A stretch of 64,000 nt of DNA, taken from contig CAWDJF010000005.1 in the NCBI GenBank assembly GCA_963802575.1, positions 434,001-498,000 on the forward strand, in the 5' to 3' direction. The notes beneath the pieces were generated by a model that was not told the DNA's origin, did not search any database, and saw nothing but the letters and a program-made list of their open reading frames with translations. How positions within the stretch are numbered: the first letter of the stretch is position 1; every line of letters begins with the position of its first letter. The translations under genes were made by a program, and so were the position numbers. Source of the stretch: DATFTE01 sp963802575. GTDB taxonomy: Bacteria; Acidobacteriota; Terriglobia; Terriglobales; Acidobacteriaceae. Below are positions 8,632 through 16,278 of the stretch, in pieces.

Positions 8632-9642
8632 ATGGCAACTGGCGACATCAATCCCCGCATGAATTCTGGGGCTCAGGGTGAGCCTGAACTTGATCTGCTG
8701 CTGTCGAAGAGCACCTTCGAGGAACCTCTTTGGAAGTCACTCTTCCAGAATCTCGACGATTTCTTCTTTCCAAAAAAGCAAGCGCCTCTGGTTCTGACGT
8801 CGAAGCCGATCCCGGTCAAGGATATCTGGGGCTTCTACGACTACAAGAAAAACGGCGTACTGGGTTCGACCATCGTTCACATGGTGGCGCTGGCTCTGAT
8901 TATCGGCGGAACGATTCTCGCAGGCCGGGTTGTGAAGCAGGTGATCAAGCCGCAAGAATCAGTGACGCTGGTGGCGCCCGACGATATTCCCGCGTTGCCG
9001 CCTTCAAAGACAGTAGCCGGCGGTGGCGGCGGCGGTGGTGACCGAGACAAACTGGAAGCGCCCAAGGGAAAGCTTCCCAAGTTTTCGATGCAGCAGATTA
9101 CGCCTCCCGCAGTTGTGGTACGTAATCCAAATCCAAAGTTGGCGGTTGAACCTACCGTGGTGGTGCCACCTGACATTAAGTTGGCGCAGGCGAACATTCC
9201 GACTCTCGGCGACCCGATGTCACACCTTCCCTCCGGCCCGCCTTCGAACGGCACGGGGTCCGGCGGTGGTATTGGATCGGGTAACGGCGGAGGAGTTGGT
9301 TCCGGCGAAGGCCCCGGTGTGGGTCCCGGTCATGGTGGCGGTATCGGCGGCGGAGCTTTCCGCGTGGGTGGCGGAGTCTCCGCGCCACGCGCCGTCTACG
9401 CTCCTGATCCCGAGTATTCGGAAGAAGCCCGCAAAGCGAAGTTCCAAGGCGTCTGCGTGCTGTGGTTGGTGGTCGGCCCCGATGGCAGGCCGCGCGACAT
9501 TCGCGTGGCTCGCACTCTTGGATTAGGCCTGGATGAAAAAGCCATTGAAGCGGTGAAGAATTGGAAGTTTGAGCCGGCCCTGAAAGATGGAAAGCCGGTA
9601 GCGGTGCAGATCAACGTGGAAGTGAGCTTCCGCCTGTACTGA
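8632..9642 (+). CDS. TonB family energy-transducing protein with glycine-rich linker
   Basis: A 336-residue inner-membrane protein that passes proton-motive energy to outer-membrane transporters. A cytoplasmic N-terminal part of about 80 residues precedes one transmembrane helix (VHMVALALIIGGTILAG). The usual Pro-rich periplasmic spacer is partly replaced by glycine tracts (GGGGGGG and repeated GSGxGGG). The C-terminal TonB domain begins near APRAVYAPDPEYSEEARKAKFQG and ends with NWKFEPALKDGKPVAVQINVEVSF, both diagnostic. It is followed by a hairpin with a T-run. No ExbBD genes are adjacent; a degenerate pair lies at 56.6-57.6 kb. Confidence 0.9.
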   Translation: MATGDINPRMNSGAQGEPELDLLLSKSTFEEPLWKSLFQNLDDFFFPKKQAPLVLTSKPIPVKDIWGFYDYKKNGVLGSTIVHMVALALIIGGTILAGRVVKQVIKPQESVTLVAPDDIPALPPSKTVAGGGGGGGDRDKLEAPKGKLPKFSMQQITPPAVVVRNPNPKLAVEPTVVVPPDIKLAQANIPTLGDPMSHLPSGPPSNGTGSGGGIGSGNGGGVGSGEGPGVGPGHGGGIGGGAFRVGGGVSAPRAVYAPDPEYSEEARKAKFQGVCVLWLVVGPDGRPRDIRVARTLGLGLDEKAIEAVKNWKFEPALKDGKPVAVQINVEVSFRLY

Positions 9643-9664
9643 TCTTTCTCTAATTCTCTACAGA

Positions 9665-9690
9665 CGGCCGCGATCTCGCGGCCGTTTTTC
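9665..9690 (+). terminator. Rho-independent terminator after tonB
   Basis: A perfect 8-bp stem CGGCCGCG / CGCGGCCG with a 4-base loop is followed directly by TTTTTC. It starts 22 bases after the tonB stop and lies between convergent tonB and murI. Confidence 0.85.
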
Positions 9691-9695
9691 ATTTC

Positions 9696-10514
9696 CTATT
9701 CCTTCAAATCGACGTGCTGTACGTCATCGATGGTATGGCCCAGGAATCGGCTACCCAACCGGCGAAATTTCTCCACCGAATCCGTGGCAAAGAATTTCAG
9801 TCGCGGCGTGTTCCGGTGCTCTTCTCCAGGAGCCGTTTGCAGTGGTTCGACGGCAAGGCGAGCACGAACGACGTGCGCAGTGGATTCGGCTGAGTCTACG
9901 ATCTTCACGTGTGCAGGTGCGGTGTGGCGCAGAACCCGCTTGATCAGGGGATAGTGTGTGCACCCCAGCACCAGAACATCGGCCGAAGAAAAGCCGTCGG
10001 CGAAGGCTTCCTGTAGATAAATACGGGATACCTGCTCCGTCACGGGATGGTCAATCCATCCCTCTTCGACCAGGGGCACCAGCAACGGGCAGGCCTTCTC
10101 GTGGGTCTCGACACCGAGTGATTCAAGAGCTTTCCGGTAAGCGTGGCTGCTGACTGTCGCTTCCGTTCCAATCACCACAACTTTCTTCTGGTGGGTGGTT
10201 GCTGCAGCCCGTTGAGCGCCAGGTTCGACCACACCTTCGACCGGGACGGTGCTAGCCTCGCGAATCTGCGGCAGCGCGAGCGCGGTGGCCGTGTTGCAGG
10301 CAATCACCAGCATCTCGGCTCCGTGCTGTTGCAGATATTGGGTGGCGCCCATCGCGTAACGCGCGACCGTTTCAGCGGACTTCGAGCCGTAGGGCAGCCG
10401 GGCGGTATCTCCGAAATAGAGATAGTCAGCGTTGGGGATGAGCGCGACCAGTTCTTTGAGAACGGTGAGTCCGCCGAAGCCGGAGTCGAAGACGCCGATG
10501 GTGGGTCTTTTCAT
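9696..10514 (-). CDS. murI: Glutamate racemase
   Basis: A 272-residue cytosolic enzyme making D-glutamate for peptidoglycan. The start motif IGVFDSGFGGLTVLKEL carries the first catalytic Asp. The two catalytic cysteines lie in VIACNTATALALP and VLGCTHYPLI, in the family spacing. I start at the ATG at 10514 (MKRPTIG) rather than a longer frame that would run into the inverted repeat controlling the divergent toxin-antitoxin genes. No strong SD is seen. Confidence 0.95.
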   Translation of the reverse strand: MKRPTIGVFDSGFGGLTVLKELVALIPNADYLYFGDTARLPYGSKSAETVARYAMGATQYLQQHGAEMLVIACNTATALALPQIREASTVPVEGVVEPGAQRAAATTHQKKVVVIGTEATVSSHAYRKALESLGVETHEKACPLLVPLVEEGWIDHPVTEQVSRIYLQEAFADGFSSADVLVLGCTHYPLIKRVLRHTAPAHVKIVDSAESTAHVVRARLAVEPLQTAPGEEHRNTPRLKFFATDSVEKFRRLGSRFLGHTIDDVQHVDLKE

Positions 10515-10540
10515 AGGGATGGGGGGCAACGAGCAGCCAC

Positions 10541-10577
10541 GGTTGTAGTGCACACGAAAATAGTGTACACTACAACC
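10541..10577. promoter_or_regulatory. Inverted-repeat operator/promoter of the vapBC-type pair
   Basis: Two 15-base arms, GGTTGTAGTGCACAC (10541-10555) and GTGTACACTACAACC (10563-10577), are complementary with one mismatch around a 7-base spacer. The right arm ends two bases before the antitoxin ATG. A TTGTAG/TACACT pair 18 bases apart lies inside the repeat and would place the transcript start at or next to the ATG. Binding by the toxin-antitoxin complex is the usual control in this family; the assignment is inference. Confidence 0.65.
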
Positions 10578-10579
10578 GT

Positions 10580-10798
10580 ATGAAAAACGTGACTCTTAGC
10601 GCAGACGAAGACTTGATTGAGCAGGCGCGGCAAATAGCGCGATCTCAGCATACGACGTTGAATGCCGCCTTTCGCGAATGGCTTGAACAGTATGCCGCGC
10701 AGGCTGGCAACGCACAAGAGTTCGAGGCCCTTATGAATCGGCTTCGTCATGTGCGTCCAGGACGGCACTTCACCCGAGAAGAGATGAATGAGCGGTAG
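10580..10798 (+). CDS. Type II antitoxin, VapB-like (ribbon-helix-helix)
   Basis: A 72-residue protein whose first 40 residues (KNVTLSADEDLIEQARQIARSQHTTLNAAFREWL) have the strand-helix-helix pattern of RHH antitoxins. The C-terminal 30 residues are charged, as in toxin-neutralising tails. It overlaps the PIN-domain toxin by 11 bases, the classic arrangement. There is no SD before the ATG, consistent with a leaderless transcript from the inverted-repeat promoter just upstream. Confidence 0.85.
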   Translation: MKNVTLSADEDLIEQARQIARSQHTTLNAAFREWLEQYAAQAGNAQEFEALMNRLRHVRPGRHFTREEMNER

Positions 10799-11210
10799 CT
10801 TCTTTCTCGACACCAATATCTTCGTTTACGCGTTTGACGCGTCAGCAACCACCAAAGCGCGCCGTTCGCGCCAGTTGATAAGCGAAGCGCTGAAGACTCG
10901 CAAAGGAATTGTCAGTTATCAGGTCGTTCAAGAATTCTTCAACGTCGCGTTTAGACGTTTCGTTCAGCCCATCTCAGTTCCCGAGGCAGTACAGTATTTC
11001 GCCACCGTTTTCCGCCCGATTTTGGCAATCCATTCTTCGCCCGCACTCTATCTGGAAGCACTTAGCTTGTTTGGAACACAAGGGTTCTCTTGGTACGACT
11101 CTTTGATTGTTGCGGCCGCGATAGCAAGCGAGTGTGATGTGCTTTACAGCGAAGACCTGCAGGATGGTAGAAAAATCGCTGGACTGGTCATCCGGAATCC
11201 ATTCTCTTAG
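10788..11210 (+). CDS. Type II toxin, VapC-like PIN-domain ribonuclease
   Basis: A 140-residue PIN-domain protein. The metal-binding acidic residues are visible as D8 (FFLDTNIFVYAFD), E49 (VVQEFFN), D104 (WYDSLIVAAA) and D123 (LYSEDLQDG). VapC toxins cleave RNA, often initiator tRNA or 23S rRNA; the target here cannot be predicted. It overlaps the antitoxin gene and ends 10 bases before the convergent end of the ATPase-DtxR gene. Confidence 0.9.
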   Translation: MSGSFFLDTNIFVYAFDASATTKARRSRQLISEALKTRKGIVSYQVVQEFFNVAFRRFVQPISVPEAVQYFATVFRPILAIHSSPALYLEALSLFGTQGFSWYDSLIVAAAIASECDVLYSEDLQDGRKIAGLVIRNPFS

Positions 11211-11220
11211 CGAACCATAT

Positions 11221-12441
11221 TTAAGCTTTCTCAGCGACGACAGATTTAAACAAGTCGTTCTTAACTCCTCGCGCGCAGCACGGCCCCGGCGGAATCGCCG
11301 CCCCGTGAGGACAAGTCTTCGGATGCCCCAGGAACGTGCAGATCTTGTCAGTGGCTTCGTGCGAGAGGATGTGCTCGAACTTGCACGCCTGCTGTTCGAT
11401 CTCAGACTCGCTATCAAGCGCCAGGCTATCGGTGAAGAGACGTTCCGCCAGGCGGTGGCGGCGAATGATATCGGCGGCGCGTTGGCGTCCACGATCGGTC
11501 AACTCCACAACCATGCTGCCGTCGCCCACCGAAACGCCCGCGGGTTTCAGCGCGTCATGACAGGGATTCACGAAGGGTTTGTGTTCGTGAGTTTCAGGCG
11601 GATGCTCGGCCGTCGTAACCAATCCTAACTCTGCCATCTTTTCGACCGCGATACTCACGGGCAGTGCTCCGTGCACTTCCATCAGGGCGATCTCAGCGAG
11701 TTGGCCGTGCTCGGCCAGGGCCCATAGCTCTTCCAGGACTTCGTCGAACTGCTCTTCGTCGGCCATGGCGAAGACTTCCTGGGCCGCAATCTTGCCGTGA
11801 TGCAGCTCGATGCGCCTGTCCGCTAGCCGCGCTACCACCGGGTCGTGCGTGACCATCACGATAGTTCGGCCCTGCTGGTGAAGCGTGCGCAGTAACCGCA
11901 GGACGATCTCTTCGTTGACAGCATCGAGATTACCGGTGGGCTCATCCGCCAGCACAATCTTGGGATCATTGATGAGAGCGCGCGCAATGCAAACTCGCTG
12001 CTGTTCGCCTCCGGAAAGCTGCGAAGGCAGGTGGTTGGCGCGCTCTTTCAATCCGACGCGTTGCAGCGCTTCGAGAGCCTCCTGCTCGTCGGTCATGCTG
12101 TGAAAGTATTGCGCCAGCATGACGTTCTCGACCGCGGTGAGATAGGGAATCAGGTGGAACTGCTGAAACACGAATCCGATTTTTTCCGCGCGAACGCGAT
12201 TGAGATCGGCGGCGGAAATATTGGCAACATTCTGGTTGTCGAGCCAGATCTCGCCAGAGCTGGGACGATCAAGGCAACCGATGAGATTGACCAGGGTGGA
12301 CTTGCCCGAGCCCGATGGGCCCATGATCGCCACCCACTCGCCGGGATCGACGGTGAGCGTGAAACTGTCGAGCGCGCGAATCGCGCCGCCGCTTTCAGCT
12401 TGCGCGGGATACAGACGGCTGACGTTCTTAAGCTTGATCAT
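11221..12441 (-). CDS. ABC transporter ATPase fused to a DtxR-type metal-dependent regulator
   Basis: A 406-residue fusion. Residues 1-222 are a MacB/LolD-type ATPase with Walker A GPSGSGKST (41-49), signature LSGGEQQR (142-149), Walker B IVLADEP (162-168) and the H-loop H199. Residues about 229-318 fit a winged-helix domain (EEQFDEVLEELWAL...ALPVSIAVEKMAELGLV...VELTDRGR). Residues 319-385 are a DtxR/MntR dimerisation and metal-site domain (IIRRHRLAERL, ACKFEHILS, CPHGAAIPPG). DtxR metal ligands have counterparts at H329, E333, C353, E356 and H357. The equivalent of DtxR His98 is Glu349. It is the last gene of the FTR1-FtsX-FtsX operon, 19 bases after the second permease. The domain could repress the operon according to iron, or gate the ATPase directly. 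Confidence 0.9.
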   Translation of the reverse strand: MIKLKNVSRLYPAQAESGGAIRALDSFTLTVDPGEWVAIMGPSGSGKSTLVNLIGCLDRPSSGEIWLDNQNVANISAADLNRVRAEKIGFVFQQFHLIPYLTAVENVMLAQYFHSMTDEQEALEALQRVGLKERANHLPSQLSGGEQQRVCIARALINDPKIVLADEPTGNLDAVNEEIVLRLLRTLHQQGRTIVMVTHDPVVARLADRRIELHHGKIAAQEVFAMADEEQFDEVLEELWALAEHGQLAEIALMEVHGALPVSIAVEKMAELGLVTTAEHPPETHEHKPFVNPCHDALKPAGVSVGDGSMVVELTDRGRQRAADIIRRHRLAERLFTDSLALDSESEIEQQACKFEHILSHEATDKICTFLGHPKTCPHGAAIPPGPCCARGVKNDLFKSVVAEKA

Positions 12442-12460
12442 CGCAATTCCCCGGACTCTC

Positions 12461-13618
12461 TCATTCCCCTCTCAGAATCATAGCGGGTTCGACCCGCCGC
12501 AGAAGCGAAATCGGCAGTATTGACGCAATAAGCGTAACGACCACACTGCCCAATACGATCACGGGCAAGATGCTGAAGCGCGGGACGACCGGCGCATCGA
12601 AGTTGACGCGGCCGATCCACGCCGCGACGCCGATTCCAATCAGGAATCCCAGGATCGCGCCGACCACGCCAAGAGCCGCTGCTTCGGCGGCGAAGAATCC
12701 ATTGATCAGCCTGGAGGAAGCACCCAGGGCCTTCATGATGGCGAAATCGCGCCGCCGATCGAATACCCAGCCCATCAGCGTCGAAAGCACGCAGAGAGCC
12801 GATGTGAGGATGATGAGCGAGGCCGCCGCCAGAAGGGTGGCGCGTGTCTTGCCCAGCACACGAGCCTCGCCTTCCATGATCTGCCGGACCGGGCGCACGT
12901 CGGTTGCTGGCAACGCCGCGGCCAGCTGCTTCATAGTCGTATCCACTTCTTCCGGCGAGCCCGAAACGGCGATCTCGATCGTAGATGGCTGCACGCCGGT
13001 CCATGCCTCGAAATCTGCGAGCGATAGATAGACGCGGCTGTCTTCGGCAGCACCAGTATGCAGGGTACCTTTTGGTGTCAGGTGACCCGTGCGTCCCTGA
13101 AAGCTCAAATCGAACTGCTTGCCTTGGGGACTTACCAAAGAGAGGGCACGCGCCCCGACGAGCGCGTCTTGTGGTGCCGTGGGCCAATCGCTCACCGCCC
13201 ACCAACTGTCAAGCTTGCGGACCTGGGCGAAGTCTGTCCCGGCTACCACCACGGATTGCCCGTCGCTCGTGCGGGCCACGACATAGGCAAAAGGAACAGC
13301 CAGGCCGCGGCCTGCTAGTGTCGATTGCACCGTCTGCAACGCGTCTGCCGGAAGCGATTGTCCGTCTTTCGAGACCACGACCACGTTCGCTCCGTAGTTG
13401 CGAAACTCCTTGCGCAGCTTTGCTTGTACATCGACGTAGAGATTCAACATGGCGGTCGCGACAGCCGCCGCTACCACCATTGCCAACAGCGCCGATGCTG
13501 CGCGCCCGCGTCGCAAGACGGCCGCCCGCGTCAACATCCGTAGGAACATGGAAGTGTGGGGGGCTTTCATGCGCCGGCCAGCGACTTCCTGCGCGAGTTG
13601 CGAAGGTCGCGAACTCAT
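12461..13618 (-). CDS. FtsX-like ABC transporter permease (second of two)
   Basis: A 385-residue permease with the MacB/FtsX layout: one N-terminal helix (ALLAMVVAAAVATAMLNLYV), a large extracytoplasmic domain of about 200 residues, and three C-terminal helices (LLAAASLIILTSALCVLSTL, LGVVGAILGFLIGIGVAAWI, ILPVIVLGSVVVTLIASI) ending in SLLRRVEPAMILRGE. Its ATG overlaps the stop of the preceding permease gene by four bases, supporting the start and tight coexpression. Paired FtsX permeases occur in the FTR1/P19 iron-uptake loci of Campylobacter and E. coli (fet), which fits the neighbours here. Confidence 0.88.
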   Translation of the reverse strand: MSSRPSQLAQEVAGRRMKAPHTSMFLRMLTRAAVLRRGRAASALLAMVVAAAVATAMLNLYVDVQAKLRKEFRNYGANVVVVSKDGQSLPADALQTVQSTLAGRGLAVPFAYVVARTSDGQSVVVAGTDFAQVRKLDSWWAVSDWPTAPQDALVGARALSLVSPQGKQFDLSFQGRTGHLTPKGTLHTGAAEDSRVYLSLADFEAWTGVQPSTIEIAVSGSPEEVDTTMKQLAAALPATDVRPVRQIMEGEARVLGKTRATLLAAASLIILTSALCVLSTLMGWVFDRRRDFAIMKALGASSRLINGFFAAEAAALGVVGAILGFLIGIGVAAWIGRVNFDAPVVPRFSILPVIVLGSVVVTLIASILPISLLRRVEPAMILRGE

Positions 13619-14871
13619 CCTTCCCCCTTGAGAGCGTAGACCGGATCAAACTTGACCGCGCGACGGATGGCCGCGGCGCTGCCCGCGAAAGTCACCACCA
13701 CGGCGATCGCCAGGATGATCGGGAATAGCACCGGATCGATGGTGATCTGCGAGCCGAAAATCGAGTGTCCAATTTGTCGCGCAAGCAACGCCCCCGCGGC
13801 AAACCCCACCATGCCGCCCATCAGGGCGAGAAGCACTGCTTCAGTAAAGAACAACGCGGCCACCGAGGCGCTTCCTGCCCCCAGAGCTTTCATCAGTCCC
13901 ACTTCATTGCGCCGCTCGAAAATTGCCGTTGCCATGGCAGCCGATACAGCCAGAGCGGATGCTAGCAACGCCGCAAACGTGATCAGGAGCATGAGGCCTT
14001 TAATGCGCGCGAGCACCGCACCCTCATTCTGCGCCACCTGGCGAATCTGTTCGGCATGCGAGTGCGGAATCGCTTCCTGCAACTGGTAAGCGATCGACTG
14101 CACATAAGGCGAGCAATACCAGCGATCGAACAACTCCGGATTCATTGTTTTCGGATCGCGCCGGCCCAGCGCGTCTTCAGGCTTGGTCAGGGCGCTGACG
14201 TAAATACGTCTGACCGCGCCGGGCTTTCCCAGGATTTGCTGTGCGAGAGGAAGAGGCGCGACGATCTGGTCATCTTCCGCGCCACCGGTCGAAAGAATTC
14301 CAACAACGTTGTGTGGTTGTCCGGAAATATCAATCCGGTCTTCCGCTTTCAGACTTAGCCGCGAGGCCAGACGCTCGCCCAGCAGCACATCGGAAGAATC
14401 ATCCTTCGGCCAGTTGCCCTGTACCTTCCACCAGGGATGCGTAATGCGCACCCCGGTCGTGAAGTCATCCGTCCCAAAGCGCATGGGCTTCGAAAAGTAC
14501 GTACCCAGCAACCCGACGTTCTGGGCGGATGCCACCGTTGCATTCACCGGCAGCATCGGAGAAAAGCCGACGATATTGTGGCGCCAGAATGTCCCTTTGA
14601 TTTTGGGAAGATCGGCTTCGTTCAGGTAGGCACCGTCGCTGGGGGGCTTTAGATCGACTCCGCCGATTTGCAGATCGAGCGTGTCTTCCTGCGGAGTAAC
14701 CACCAGGTTCGCGCCATAACTGCGCAACTCACGGCTGATCTTGTCGCCAATATCGGTCGCTACGGCGATCATCGCTGTAGCCACGCCGACTCCCAGCGTG
14801 ATGGCGACTCCGGCTAAAAGCTTGCGGCGTTTCTGGCGGCGGAAGGATTCATAGACCAGGCGGACGAACAT
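13615..14871 (-). CDS. FtsX-like ABC transporter permease (first of two)
   Basis: A 418-residue paralogue of the following permease, sharing MIAVATDIGDKISRELRSYGANLVV near the N-terminus (the partner has KEFRNYGANVVV) and a C-terminal three-helix FtsX domain ending in RAVKFDPVYALKGEG. The extracytoplasmic part contains GLLGTYFSKPMRFG and a MacB-like core. It starts three bases after the FTR1-fusion stop and overlaps the next permease gene by four bases. With its partner and the ATPase it probably forms one transporter at the inner membrane, perhaps handling iron delivered to FTR1. Confidence 0.88.
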   Translation of the reverse strand: MFVRLVYESFRRQKRRKLLAGVAITLGVGVATAMIAVATDIGDKISRELRSYGANLVVTPQEDTLDLQIGGVDLKPPSDGAYLNEADLPKIKGTFWRHNIVGFSPMLPVNATVASAQNVGLLGTYFSKPMRFGTDDFTTGVRITHPWWKVQGNWPKDDSSDVLLGERLASRLSLKAEDRIDISGQPHNVVGILSTGGAEDDQIVAPLPLAQQILGKPGAVRRIYVSALTKPEDALGRRDPKTMNPELFDRWYCSPYVQSIAYQLQEAIPHSHAEQIRQVAQNEGAVLARIKGLMLLITFAALLASALAVSAAMATAIFERRNEVGLMKALGAGSASVAALFFTEAVLLALMGGMVGFAAGALLARQIGHSIFGSQITIDPVLFPIILAIAVVVTFAGSAAAIRRAVKFDPVYALKGEG

Positions 14872-14874
14872 TCG

Positions 14875-16122
14875 CTATTGCTGGAACATTTTGGCGTGCG
14901 CCGCGATGTCCGCCTCCTGGATGATGATCGAGTCCGAGGTAACATCCGATTTCAACGGCACGGGATTGCACCCCCCGGGCATGCCCACCGACTGGCCGTT
15001 GATCGGCGCGGCGCAGTTCTTGCAGACGATACCTTCCGGCCCCTTGTAGAAGCCCACCGCACCGCAGATTTCGCAGGCGTCGAAAACAGTTGCAATCTTG
15101 CCGTCGGGTTTACGGTACATCCAGAAGCGGACTTCAGTGCCGTTTTCATTCGCGGCGTAGCGGTGCAGGTCGCCATCGGAAACCTGGCTCAAGGGGATGG
15201 TGGTTTGCCCGTTCAGGAACGTCACCTCCATTGCGGGCGAAAGCGCGCTCACGCTCTTCGTGTAGATGAACTCGGCGGTCACCATCACGATAAACAGGAA
15301 AGAAGAGGCGTAGACGGACGCCATCCAGAAGCGCTCGCGGCGGGCAGTCCAGAGGGCTTTTCGTCGTTCCGCGGGAGAATCGGGCAGCGCTGTGGGCTGG
15401 CGGCGCTTTACCTCGAATAAGATCATTAAGGCCGCCAGAGCCAGAATCGTCACCACAAAAAACGATTCGTTGCGCACGATCGGTCCGATGATCGCCATCT
15501 CGCGCTTGGAGGAGGGAAGCACTCCATTCTCAGAAAGTTCATGCAGGCCCGAGATAATCAACTGGGCCGCGACAAAGAACAGGATCACCGTGGTGACGCG
15601 GAAGAACTTTTGCAAATTGATGCGTACGCTGCCCTTGACGAACATCACCCCAAACAGAATCGCCACCGCCACACCCAGCAGGGTTCCCATGAAGCTCAGC
15701 AATTCAGTGGAATTGAGCGACACGGCGCCCAGCATGAGGACCGTCTCCACCCCCTCGCGCAGCACCATCAGAAAGACGAACAGAAAGAGCCCGAACCAAG
15801 CGTCCTCTCCCGCCAGTAACCCGATTTTTCCCTCGATCTGGCCCTTCAACCTGCGGCCGGTCTTCATCATGAAGATGATCATGGTGACCACAAAAAATGC
15901 AGCCGCGAGCATGACCCATCCTTCGAAAATGTCCTGGTTCCAATGGGTTCGGGACATCAGGATGGCGATGCCAATGCTTCCGAGAAAAGCAGAGATTAAA
16001 GCCCAATAAACCGACTTCTTGAGGTCGGGACGGTTGATTTTGGCCAGGTAGGCAAGGGTAATGCCTACAATCAGCGCCGCTTCAACGCCCTCGCGCAAGG
16101 TGATGATGAATGCCTGTAACAT
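14875..16122 (-). CDS. FTR1-family iron permease fused to a DUF2318 Fe-S-like domain
   Basis: A 415-residue inner-membrane protein. Residues 1-240 are an FTR1/EfeU-type permease with two copies of the iron-binding REGxE motif (R10-E14 and R122-E126) in helices. After another helix (ASSFLFIVMVTAEFIY), residues 300-415 form a DUF2318-type domain with C350-x2-C353 and C367-x2-C370, followed by the GxPGGCNPxPL signature. In Campylobacter these are separate genes beside p19. The start is at ATG 16122 (MLQAFIITLREGVE), since the longer frame would run through the Fur-like palindrome. It is the first gene of the iron operon. No P19 gene is present. Confidence 0.9.
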   Translation of the reverse strand: MLQAFIITLREGVEAALIVGITLAYLAKINRPDLKKSVYWALISAFLGSIGIAILMSRTHWNQDIFEGWVMLAAAFFVVTMIIFMMKTGRRLKGQIEGKIGLLAGEDAWFGLFLFVFLMVLREGVETVLMLGAVSLNSTELLSFMGTLLGVAVAILFGVMFVKGSVRINLQKFFRVTTVILFFVAAQLIISGLHELSENGVLPSSKREMAIIGPIVRNESFFVVTILALAALMILFEVKRRQPTALPDSPAERRKALWTARRERFWMASVYASSFLFIVMVTAEFIYTKSVSALSPAMEVTFLNGQTTIPLSQVSDGDLHRYAANENGTEVRFWMYRKPDGKIATVFDACEICGAVGFYKGPEGIVCKNCAAPINGQSVGMPGGCNPVPLKSDVTSDSIIIQEADIAAHAKMFQQ

Positions 16123-16147
16123 GACAGAAACGACCCCTGATCCATTT

Positions 16148-16168
16148 TGAAAATGAATTTCAATTTCA
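16148..16168. promoter_or_regulatory. Fur-like palindrome in the iron-operon promoter
   Basis: Arms TGAAAATGAA and TTCAATTTCA flank a central T; 18 of 21 positions are self-complementary. Compared with the 19-bp Fur consensus GATAATGATAATCATTATC about 13 positions match. On the minus strand, TATATA/TATCCT just upstream could serve as a -10, which puts the palindrome over the transcript start, 26 bases before the FTR1 ATG. The binder could be Fur or the DtxR domain encoded at the end of the operon. Confidence 0.65.
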
Positions 16169-16278
16169 ACTATATAGGATAGTCTTCCGCCGCTCGCACC
16201 GTCAACGCACGAAGTCACAGCAGCCCGTGATTTACATCACACGGCGTATTGGCGGGGTTGAACCGGGAAAAACCCTGG

